Shown here: one piece after another, positions 8,571 to 14,784 of the stretch
Layout: each line of letters starts with the position of its first letter
Position numbering within the stretch: the stretch's first letter is position 1
Origin: Gammaproteobacteria bacterium
GTDB lineage: Bacteria > Pseudomonadota > Gammaproteobacteria > SZUA-229
NCBI GenBank assembly: GCA_023136715.1
Contig: JAGLQT010000093.1
Span: 1-14,784, forward strand
Length of the DNA stretch: 14,784 nt
Reading direction: 5' to 3'
Program-made: the position numbers and the translations under genes
Notes under the pieces: model-generated
What the model saw: the letters and a program-made list of their open reading frames with translations, nothing else
Databases searched by the model: none
What the model was told of the DNA's origin: nothing

Positions 8571-8601
8571 GTATGTTGAGAAACATCAACATACCTTTTT
8601 T
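8571..8601. terminator. Rho-independent terminator between rlmD and the FHA gene
   Basis: A perfect 9-base stem, GTATGTTGA (8571-8579) with TCAACATAC (8586-8594), has a 6-base loop gaaaca and is followed by c and six T (8596-8601). It is well placed to stop plus-strand transcription after rlmD. The same hairpin lies directly past the FHA gene stop on the minus strand, where the tract after the stem (actttaatt) is only mildly T-rich, so it may act in both directions with less strength for the minus operon. Confidence 0.82.
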
Positions 8602-9316
8602 ATTCGATATAGAAACCCATTTTAACGCCAGCAACTTCAATCACGTCACCGTCTTTCAAAGGCTGAGCCTGGGTACTTACTTCCTGGTCGTTGACCAGGG
8701 GGCGCTTCTCATAAGAGCCTGCATCAACAACGATAAGGAAAAAGCCTAGAGGACGTCGTGTGATAGCTGCTACCTGTATACCGGGTTTTCCCAGTGTGGT
8801 CAGGATTTTTGTGATTTTCATTCGTTTGCCGCTGTTAGCACCACTCATGAGTTCTAAAGAAGCCTGGCCCGGTTCGCTGGCACCAGCTGCTCCTGCAGAA
8901 GCCAGGTCAGCTGCAATTTTGCCAATCGATTTTTCAAGTTTTTTACTGGTTTCATTAGAAACAGGTTGATCGTTCGCGTCAGGGCGAATGATCATGGTTT
9001 TTTCAAATTCACCTTCACCAGCTTCTTCGGCTTCATTGATATATTCCAGTGTATGTTTGCCTATGATGACTTTTTCACCATTTCGTAATGCATGTTTGGT
9101 AATGCGCTCACCATTAACTAGGGTGCCGTTTGTGCTGTTCAAGTCTTCAATGAATGAATCGTTAAGGATGGTTAGAATTTTGGCATGGGTGCCACTGACG
9201 GCGAGGTTATCGATATGAATGTCATTCCCCGGCTTACGCCCGATAGTAAGGAGTTCCTTATCCAACTCGTATTCTTTTACTGGCTTGCCATCAAAGCTGA
9301 GTATTAGTTTTGCCAT
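8600..9316 (-). CDS. FHA-domain protein, one canonical and one degenerate FHA domain
   Basis: Cytoplasmic phosphothreonine reader, 238 residues. The N-terminal FHA domain (about 1-95) has the binding residues in place: GRKPGNDI (Arg27), SGTH (Ser41, His44), STNGTLVNG (Asn63) and LRNGEKVIIGKHTLEY. A flexible acidic stretch follows with EKTMII around Thr107, then an Ala-rich helix. Residues about 153-238 again resemble FHA strands (LTTLGKPG, ITRR, RPLVNDQEV, LKDGDVIEVAGVKMGF), but the Arg after Gly is Lys and the His of the S/T-x-x-H motif is absent. This second copy is therefore unlikely to bind phosphothreonine in the usual way. The start ATG at 9314-9316 has a good AAGGA six bases upstream. 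It is the last gene of the kinase-phosphatase operon, 48 bases after the PP2C gene. It probably relays or limits kinase output (inference). Confidence 0.9.
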   Translation of the reverse strand: MAKLILSFDGKPVKEYELDKELLTIGRKPGNDIHIDNLAVSGTHAKILTILNDSFIEDLNSTNGTLVNGERITKHALRNGEKVIIGKHTLEYINEAEEAGEGEFEKTMIIRPDANDQPVSNETSKKLEKSIGKIAADLASAGAAGASEPGQASLELMSGANSGKRMKITKILTTLGKPGIQVAAITRRPLGFFLIVVDAGSYEKRPLVNDQEVSTQAQPLKDGDVIEVAGVKMGFYIE

Positions 9317-9364
9317 TTTTGTTCCTTAGTGCGCAATATTATTGTTATATTTTTGAGGTTATGT

Positions 9365-10189
9365 CTAAGAGAATAAGTCAAAAAACCGAGAAAACAAGCT
9401 ATTTTTAGCAGGAAATGATTTTAATGGTCTTGCCAAAATCACGGAAATATTGTCTTTTCCGCCGTGTCGGTTTGCTTCTTCAATCAGTTCGGTTGCTGCT
9501 TTTTCAAGATTATCTGTGTTTCGTTTAATAGTTTCATGAATCAGGTCATCTTCAATCATGTCACTCAGGCCGTCAGAGCAGAGTAAGTAGATATCACCAA
9601 TTTGTGCAACATCTTCCTGAATATCTATGTTTACATTTTCTTCGATGCCGATGGCACGGGTTACCAGGTTTTTATTGAGTGATTTCCTGGCTTGCTCGGG
9701 CGTGTAAAAACCGCGATCAACCAGTTCCTGCATTAAGCTGTGGTCGCGGGTGACTTGTTCGAGTACACCATCTCTAATTCGGTAGAGGCGTGAATCACCA
9801 ACGTGCGCTACGGTAAACCGGTTGTCATAAAATAAGACAACGACGACGGTGGTGCCCATGCCACGGTATTGCTCATTTTCATTTGACGAGTCAAAAACAT
9901 TGTTATTGGCGAGTTTGATGGCATCGTGCACAGTAATGCTTTCCATGCTGTAGCCGGTTTTTTCATCGATAGCATTTTCATCGATGGTTTTTATTCTTTC
10001 GGAAATCGTGTCGTACACAGTGCTGACCGTAATGGCACTGGCGACTTCACCGCCACGGTGACCACCCATACCATCGGCCAGAATGGCAAGGCCTAACGAG
10101 GTCTCGGTGCTGATAGCATCTTCATTATGATCACGTACCGAGCCGACATCGGTTATTCCAGCTATTTCAATTTTACCTTTCAAGTTCAT
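9365..10189 (-). CDS. PP2C-type Ser/Thr protein phosphatase
   Basis: Metal-dependent protein phosphatase of the Stp1/PppA/PrpC kind, 274 residues, cytoplasmic. All PP2C motifs are readable: RDHNEDA (19-25), LADGMGGHRGGE with metal ligands Asp39 and Gly40, RGMGTTVVVV (109-118), VAHVGDSRLYRIR (127-139), TRDHS (147-151), CSDGLSDM with Asp206, and HGGKDNISVI with Asp246. It should reverse the phosphorylation made by the neighbouring kinase on itself and on the FHA protein. A short Phe-rich C-terminal tail (NSLFSRFFDLF) extends past the catalytic fold and might be a membrane or protein contact. The start follows the kinase stop by only 8 bases with a strong ribosome site. Enzyme class is sure; substrates are inferred from the operon. 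Confidence 0.95.
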   Translation of the reverse strand: MNLKGKIEIAGITDVGSVRDHNEDAISTETSLGLAILADGMGGHRGGEVASAITVSTVYDTISERIKTIDENAIDEKTGYSMESITVHDAIKLANNNVFDSSNENEQYRGMGTTVVVVLFYDNRFTVAHVGDSRLYRIRDGVLEQVTRDHSLMQELVDRGFYTPEQARKSLNKNLVTRAIGIEENVNIDIQEDVAQIGDIYLLCSDGLSDMIEDDLIHETIKRNTDNLEKAATELIEEANRHGGKDNISVILARPLKSFPAKNSLFSRFFDLFS

Positions 10190-10193
10190 AGCG

Positions 10194-10199
10194 TTCCTC
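10194..10199 (-). promoter_or_regulatory. Shine-Dalgarno of the PP2C gene overlapping the kinase stop codon
   Basis: The minus-strand sequence TGAGGAACGCTATG contains the kinase stop (TGA, 10200-10198), a strong GAGGAA ribosome site sharing two of its bases, and the PP2C start ATG (10189-10187). The arrangement implies translational coupling, so kinase and phosphatase are made in linked amounts. Confidence 0.8.
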
Positions 10200-12882
10200 A
10201 GCCCTTTCCTTCAGCAGCCATGATCCTCAGACACTTTGCAATGTCATCAGCCATTTGTTTTCCGGTTTGGTAACGTTTTTCAGTGTCTTTTTGCAAGGCG
10301 CGATTGATGATGACGCCTATGCACCGTGGTAAATCGGGATTAATGGATTCGGGAGCGGGGTGAGCTTCGTTGGCAATTTTATACATCAGTGCTGCCATTG
10401 AATCGCCGACAAAGGGAAGCTGGCCTGTGACCATCTGGAAAAGCATTACACCAAGTGAGAACAGGTCTGATTGACCGCCCACTCTTTTACCTGCCAATTG
10501 TTCAGGTGACATGTAAGAGGGTGTGCCCAATACCATGCCGGTTTTAGTTTTGCTTGAATCAGTAATACGTGCGATGCCGAAATCGGTAATTTTTAAACTA
10601 TCAGTTTCTGGATCCCACATGATGTTGGCCGGTTTAATGTCGCGATGAACGACATTGAAGCTGTGTGCATAACCCAGGCCGTCAGCAGCTTGTTGCATAA
10701 GCGAAAGAACCTTGGTTACTGGTAATAGCTTATCTTTTTTGATGTATTTGACGAGGTCGGAACCTTTTAAATATTCCATGGCAATATAAGCCAGATCATG
10801 TTCATCACCGGCATCAAAGATGGTAACAATGTTGGGGTGATTGAGACGACCCGCTGTTTCAGCTTCACGGAAGAAACGTTCTTTTACTTCTTCCAGTTCA
10901 TCGTCTTCAAACTCTTGTGAAAGCGCCATGGTTTTGATGGCGACGACGCGTGAAATTTTTGGATCTTTACCCAGATAAACGGCACCCATAGCACCTTTAC
11001 CTAATTCTTTTTCTATTTCATAACGACCCAGCATGGGTTTTTCGATATTGCCATCGTCAAGCACCAAAGTACCACCGGGTGATGAGCCACCACCACCCAG
11101 TACCACTGTTTCATCCATGGCGGTGGCGCGGTTTGAGCGCGTTTTAATATCACGGAAATTCGCATCGTGATCGCTAATGTAATCGTAAACAGATTTGGCT
11201 TTGTTGAACTGGCGTTTACGTTCGTAGTCCAGGGCTAGATTGTATAAAAGTTCCAGCGCAGATTTATCAACAGGTAGTTTTCGGAACTTTTCAAAGGCCA
11301 TGTCAAGCTGTCCCTGGCCTTGCATGGAAAGACCCAGCATACGATTGCTTTCAGCAGATTCAATATCCAGACGAGCTTTGCCACGTTCTGTCAGCAGGAA
11401 GCGCTTGGTTGTCAGTAAGATATGTCCTGCGATAAGTAGCAAGGAAGGTGACATTAGTTGCACCCACATGCCTTCAGTTGTCATCAGGTAATAATGTGTG
11501 ATGAAAAAAAGAGCAAACAGGAAAAGGGTAATGACAAAACTTGCGGCAGCACCCATTCGGGGTAATAGCAGCATCAAATATAGTGCAACAAGGAAGAGTG
11601 CGCCAAATTGTGCGTAGCCAGCCCATTCAGGTTCAATAAAAAAGTCTTCGTTAAGGATGCTTGAAATTGAGTGGGCTAGTGTCAGTACTGGCGGCATGGC
11701 CGAGTCAATGGGTGTTACGAAATTATTGCCTACCCCAGATGCGGTGGCACCGATGAGTACAATTTTATCTTTATATTTGTTAGCAGGGATTTTGCCCTGA
11801 ATAACATCAAAGAAGGAATCGACAGGGAAGGCACTCTCATAGCCGTTATCGCTGTAGAAGAATGTTTTCATTAGGGATTCTTCATCGGTTTTAATTATCA
11901 GGCGACCAAGCTGAATATCTGAACTGATGGTTACCTTGATGTCATTAACACCCAAATTCAGACTTTTCGCTGCAAGTATTAGTGCTATTGAGGGATAAAT
12001 ATCCTCATAGTAATCAATAATCAGTGGTTCATTGCGTATGCCTCCATCCACATCAAGGACGCTAACTAGAGCTCCGATATTCAGTGCAGTATTGCCAATG
12101 CTTTGTATAGGTGGGAGTGCTTCTATAACAGGAATAGGGCGCCAGCCATCAGGGTTGGTGTCTGGGGTATCAATAATGTTATGTTCAGGGAGTTTATTGC
12201 GCTGTACGTATTCAGGAAGGTTTTCATCAGGACGACCAATAGGCTCACCTAGAGCAAATTGCATAGCCTGTATGATATTGCCTGTTTGTTGCATGCTTTC
12301 AGTCAGCACTTTATCGCTATCCAAAGCTATTTCAGCTGCAGCGATATATTCCTGATAAGCCGAAATTTCTTCGCTTACCTGGGTTTGTAGAGGGGAATTT
12401 GCTATAAATTCTTTAATTTTCTTAATGGCCGTTCGACCATTGGCATCGCGTTTGTTTTTAACGATGCGACGCGAATCATCAATGGTTTGGTTGAGTTCTT
12501 CCACGTACTGGGGAATGCTGGAAATGCTGCTTTCATTAAAATTCGTCTTGAGTTCCTGGATAAATTGCAGTCCGGGATCAAGCTGAGGTTCTGAAAATAA
12601 AGCGGTCTGACCAATTACTTTGGCGCCACCTTCCTTCAGAATTTCGTAGATTTGTGCATGTTTATCTCGAGGCCATGGCCAGCGACCAAGATTTTCAAGG
12701 CTTTCATCATCAATAGCAATAATAGCTATTTTGTCACTGGCAGTGCGGCTGGATGATTGCACACCAAAATCATAGGCGTCACGCTCGATGCTTTGTATGA
12801 AATCGGATTGTATCAAAAAGAGAAAAACGAGCGTAATGATGAGGCCGACAAACCAGTCGCTTTTCCAAACCCCTTGTTTCAT
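10198..12882 (-). CDS. CHASE2-domain transmembrane Ser/Thr protein kinase (PknB-like, C-terminal kinase)
   Basis: Membrane receptor kinase, 894 residues. Membrane segment about 11-29; extracytoplasmic CHASE2 sensor about 30-415 (IAIIAIDDESLENLGRWPWPR; DKIVLIGATASGVGN), broken by a charged helical insert about 105-188; three membrane segments about 420-440, 445-465 and 473-491; a TPR-like helical region about 510-583; a Gly-rich linker 587-620; then a Hanks-type kinase 621-885. Kinase motifs are complete: GKGAMGAVYLG, VAIK (Lys650), HRDIKPANIM (Asp748), DFG (Asp767), activation loop SKTKTG (Thr779, Thr781) and SPEQLAG in place of APE. Bacterial PASTA kinases have the kinase domain N-terminal; here it is C-terminal, as in other CHASE2 kinases. 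The linker carries DETVVL (Thr592) and GGTLVL (Thr605), possible autophosphorylation and FHA-docking sites. First gene of the operon with PP2C and FHA genes; ribosome site before the ATG is weak (cgggtaatact). Confidence 0.93.
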   Translation of the reverse strand: MKQGVWKSDWFVGLIITLVFLFLIQSDFIQSIERDAYDFGVQSSSRTASDKIAIIAIDDESLENLGRWPWPRDKHAQIYEILKEGGAKVIGQTALFSEPQLDPGLQFIQELKTNFNESSISSIPQYVEELNQTIDDSRRIVKNKRDANGRTAIKKIKEFIANSPLQTQVSEEISAYQEYIAAAEIALDSDKVLTESMQQTGNIIQAMQFALGEPIGRPDENLPEYVQRNKLPEHNIIDTPDTNPDGWRPIPVIEALPPIQSIGNTALNIGALVSVLDVDGGIRNEPLIIDYYEDIYPSIALILAAKSLNLGVNDIKVTISSDIQLGRLIIKTDEESLMKTFFYSDNGYESAFPVDSFFDVIQGKIPANKYKDKIVLIGATASGVGNNFVTPIDSAMPPVLTLAHSISSILNEDFFIEPEWAGYAQFGALFLVALYLMLLLPRMGAAASFVITLFLFALFFITHYYLMTTEGMWVQLMSPSLLLIAGHILLTTKRFLLTERGKARLDIESAESNRMLGLSMQGQGQLDMAFEKFRKLPVDKSALELLYNLALDYERKRQFNKAKSVYDYISDHDANFRDIKTRSNRATAMDETVVLGGGGSSPGGTLVLDDGNIEKPMLGRYEIEKELGKGAMGAVYLGKDPKISRVVAIKTMALSQEFEDDELEEVKERFFREAETAGRLNHPNIVTIFDAGDEHDLAYIAMEYLKGSDLVKYIKKDKLLPVTKVLSLMQQAADGLGYAHSFNVVHRDIKPANIMWDPETDSLKITDFGIARITDSSKTKTGMVLGTPSYMSPEQLAGKRVGGQSDLFSLGVMLFQMVTGQLPFVGDSMAALMYKIANEAHPAPESINPDLPRCIGVIINRALQKDTEKRYQTGKQMADDIAKCLRIMAAEGKG

Positions 12883-13112
12883 AGTATTACCCGTTTTGTT
12901 TTTGTTGTTTTAGATACGACTATCCCTGGTCGTGACAGGGATTAGAGCTGTTTTTATATCTATTTTTTATTCTTTGACCTTTATAGCTGAAAAACATCTG
13001 ATTATCACGTATATCACCCTGTAATTATTAGTAAATAATCTGATGTACTATCTATTTGTTTTTCGAGCATAACTTATTCCCGTTCCTATGTCCCGTCCCA
13101 TACTGCAGCCCC
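12883..13112 (-). other. Leader/intergenic region upstream of the kinase operon with a perfect inverted repeat
   Basis: AT-rich 230-base gap between the S49 peptidase gene and the kinase gene. It must hold the kinase operon promoter unless transcription runs through from the peptidase gene, but no convincing sigma-70 pair was found. A 7-base perfect inverted repeat, ATCCCTG (12922-12928) with CAGGGAT (12936-12942) around a 7-base centre, lies 40 to 60 bases before the start codon. It is not followed by a T-run on the minus strand, so a protein-binding site or 5' leader hairpin is likelier than a terminator. A weak stem CCTTA/TAAGG (13111-13127) overlaps the peptidase stop codon and has no T-run. 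No open reading frame of interest is present. Confidence 0.5.
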
Positions 13113-14054
13113 TTAGTACATATAAGGCTGATTCTCATTTTTCATTAAAATACTGGCCATAGTGGCACCCACACGTTTTGCCAATCTGTCCAGTAAATCA
13201 TCGGTGACGGTGAAGTTGACAATATCTTCTTCGCCAATCACTTCCCTGGCGACATAACCAGCGCTGGCTAATTCATCGATTAAACCAATATCGAGACTTT
13301 GTTCTCCGGTCCAGATAAGGCCGGAGAATAAGCCTTCCACATCGTGTTTTAAGCGATCACCGCGACCTTTTTTCACCGCGCTGATGAATTGTTGATGAAT
13401 GCTTTGCAGCATGGAGCTCATGTGTTTGTTGACCTCTTTATCGATAGGTGCAAAAGGATCGAGTAAGGCTTTGTTTTTACCTGCGGTGAGTGTGCGGCGT
13501 TCTACGCCAAGTTTTTTCATGGCATCGACAAAACCGAAGTTATCCATGCGCACACCGATGGAGCCGACGATACTGGCCTTATCGGCGTAAATTTTATCGG
13601 CGGCAGCGGCAACGTAATAACCACCAGAAGCGCACATGTCACTGATTACCGCATATAGTGGTGTATCTGGGTATTTTTCACGCAGGCGAATAATTTCATC
13701 ATAGATGTAGCCAGCCTGCACCGGTGTGCCGCCGGGACTGTTGATACGCAGAATGACACCGCTTGTGTTTTTATCTTCAAAGGCATCGCGCAAAGCGGTA
13801 ACAATATTGTCCGAGCTGGCTTTTTCACCTTCGGCAATTAAACCTGTTAAGTCGACTAGCGCCGTATGTTTTGAGGTTAATTTATTCGCAGCCATCTCAC
13901 TGTCTGAGAACATCACTAATAAAGTAATGAGGTAGCCGAAGGTGAGCAGCTTGAAGAAAATGCTCCAACGACGCCCACGTTTTTGTTCGCGTAAGCTGGA
14001 TTCAGCCAGTTTGGTAATAAATTTCTTTTCCCAGCCTGAGTCTTGTTCATTCAT
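13113..14054 (-). CDS. sppA: S49-family membrane serine peptidase (short SppA type)
   Basis: Signal-peptide peptidase A of the short, single-domain form (313 residues; the E. coli double-domain form is about twice that). A basic N-terminus (KRGRR) precedes one membrane segment about 33-49, oriented with the catalytic domain outside the cytoplasm. Family motifs: LRINSPGGTPVQA (102-114), SDMCASGGYYVAAAADKIYAD with nucleophile Ser143, IVGSIGVRM (162-170), and TAGKNKALLDPFAP with probable general base Lys195 by analogy with the Bacillus SppA Ser-Lys dyad. It degrades leftover signal peptides and possibly other membrane peptides. Its ATG overlaps the stop of the HAD gene as TAATG, so the two are coupled. 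The pair HAD phosphatase then short SppA after rluC is found in Pseudomonas and other Gammaproteobacteria. No clear terminator follows. Confidence 0.92.
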   Translation of the reverse strand: MNEQDSGWEKKFITKLAESSLREQKRGRRWSIFFKLLTFGYLITLLVMFSDSEMAANKLTSKHTALVDLTGLIAEGEKASSDNIVTALRDAFEDKNTSGVILRINSPGGTPVQAGYIYDEIIRLREKYPDTPLYAVISDMCASGGYYVAAAADKIYADKASIVGSIGVRMDNFGFVDAMKKLGVERRTLTAGKNKALLDPFAPIDKEVNKHMSSMLQSIHQQFISAVKKGRGDRLKHDVEGLFSGLIWTGEQSLDIGLIDELASAGYVAREVIGEEDIVNFTVTDDLLDRLAKRVGATMASILMKNENQPYMY

Positions 14055-14749
14055 TATTTTGTTACACGCATGTTTGTATTGTTTTCATGAGGCAGTACGA
14101 AGTTTGATAAATCCGCGACCTTGTCCAGATATAATAAAGGCTTGTGCGTCATCAGTCTATCAGTTGTGTGAGCGCCATGTGTCACAGCGACTGCATCAAC
14201 ACCGGCATTATTGGCCATCATTAAATCATGTTCACTGTCGCCAATCATCAGCGCATGCCTGGCATCTGTTTTGGTGTCATTGAGAATGCCTAATAACATT
14301 TCAGGATGCGGTTTAGACTGATTTTCTCCAGCGCAACGAGTCGTGCTGAAATAATGGCTGACAGGATGTTCGGTGAGTGAATATTCAAGACCTGCACGAC
14401 TTTTGCCTGTTGCGATGGCTAGATTAAAACCTTTGTCTAATAATTCATCAAGCATATCAGTGACGCCATCGAACAAAGGTGCCGGTACTTTATTTTCATT
14501 GGTGTAATGATGTCGGTAGGTATCGGCCATTTTTTTGGTCAATGCTTGCGGTTTATCTGGGTGGAGCCGTTCAACGGCTTCCTGTAAGCCTAAACCAATG
14601 ACACTGCGAGCAGCTTCCTCGGTGATGCTTTCACCGCAAACTATTTTGCTGGCGGCCTGCAAGCTGTGTGTGATTTGCTCTATGGAGTCGATGAGTGTGC
14701 CGTCCCAGTCAAAGATAATCAACGAATAGGGATTGTTTAGATTGTTCAT
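14054..14749 (-). CDS. HAD-superfamily phosphatase (Gph/phosphoglycolate phosphatase-like)
   Basis: Cytoplasmic HAD hydrolase of subfamily IA with a helical cap, 231 residues. Motif I is IIFDWDGTLIDS, with nucleophile Asp14 and acid-base Asp16; motif II IATGKSRAG holds Thr114; motif III Lys146 is in SKPHPEMLL; motif IV GDSEHDLMMANNAG carries Asp171 and Asp175. The cap between about 22 and 90 fits a small-molecule phosphatase such as phosphoglycolate phosphatase, but the substrate cannot be told from sequence, and the rluC-linked members are only loosely Gph-like. The start ATG at 14749 gives the standard N-terminus; the upstream aattagggcagctctaatta has no strong ribosome site. It overlaps the peptidase gene by one base. 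Confidence 0.9.
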   Translation of the reverse strand: MNNLNNPYSLIIFDWDGTLIDSIEQITHSLQAASKIVCGESITEEAARSVIGLGLQEAVERLHPDKPQALTKKMADTYRHHYTNENKVPAPLFDGVTDMLDELLDKGFNLAIATGKSRAGLEYSLTEHPVSHYFSTTRCAGENQSKPHPEMLLGILNDTKTDARHALMIGDSEHDLMMANNAGVDAVAVTHGAHTTDRLMTHKPLLYLDKVADLSNFVLPHENNTNMRVTK

Positions 14750-14752
14750 TAA

Positions 14753-14782
14753 TTAGAGCTGCCCTAATTTGTTTAGTAAGTT
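14753..14782 (-). CDS. Possible C-terminal codons of the upstream gene (perhaps rluC), cut by the right edge
   Basis: On the minus strand one frame entering from the edge reads Asn-Leu-Leu-Asn-Lys-Leu-Gly-Gln-Leu then TAA at 14755-14753, three bases before the HAD start codon. A leucine-rich ending is plausible for the pseudouridine synthase RluC, whose gene usually precedes this HAD-SppA pair, but nine codons cannot prove it. The other two frames read a stop after three codons or run into the HAD gene. Confidence 0.25.
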   Translation of the reverse strand, partial: NLLNKLGQL

Positions 14783-14784
14783 TT

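Noticed and set aside
8600..12882. Type VI secretion locus
   Set aside because: Kinase, phosphatase and FHA genes recall T6SS regulation, but no Tss, Hcp, VgrG or ClpV gene is in the window.
13111..13127. Small inverted repeat CCTTA/TAAGG at the sppA stop codon as a terminator
   Set aside because: Five-base stem only, and no T-run follows on the minus strand.
13942..14283. 113-codon plus-strand frame opposite the sppA-HAD junction
   Set aside because: Covers parts of two strongly supported minus-strand genes and has no domain or ribosome site.

Overview
The window looks like chromosomal DNA of a free-living or host-associated gammaproteobacterium. It holds the AcpS, BarA/GacS, CysM and RlmD genes that sit close together in many Gammaproteobacteria, and at the other end a HAD phosphatase followed by a short SppA-type peptidase, a pair that commonly follows rluC. 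No RNA genes, transposases, CRISPR arrays or phage genes are visible. Gene density is high, and the longest non-coding stretch is 230 bases (12883-13112).

Layout. (1) 1-297, plus strand: the 3' part of acpS, entering from the left edge. (2) 6201 down to 309, minus strand: a tight three-gene operon of a TonB-dependent outer-membrane receptor, a periplasmic PF04392-type binding protein and a full-length BarA-type hybrid sensor kinase. The last two overlap by 8 bases. (3) 6299-8553, plus strand: cysM and rlmD, divergent from the receptor operon. (4) A hairpin-plus-T-run terminator at 8571-8601 separates rlmD from the next, convergent operon. (5) 12882 down to 8600, minus strand: a phosphosignalling operon of a CHASE2 transmembrane Ser/Thr protein kinase, a PP2C phosphatase and a protein with one good and one degenerate FHA domain. 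(6) 14749 down to 13113, minus strand: a HAD phosphatase and an S49 peptidase overlapping at TAATG. The last few codons of a further minus-strand gene, perhaps rluC, may lie at the right edge.

Two signalling systems stand out. In the first, the gene order suggests a path from an outer-membrane receptor through a periplasmic binding protein to the BarA phosphorelay, which in relatives feeds the UvrY/GacA-CsrA/RsmA regulon. The ligand cannot be read from the sequence. In the second, kinase, phosphatase and phosphothreonine reader are encoded together without any type VI secretion genes in view. The kinase juxtamembrane linker and the FHA protein share a short motif, Thr followed by three aliphatic residues, which could be the phosphorylated docking sites that the FHA domain reads. 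That is inference, but it is specific and testable. It is the most interesting proposal from this window.
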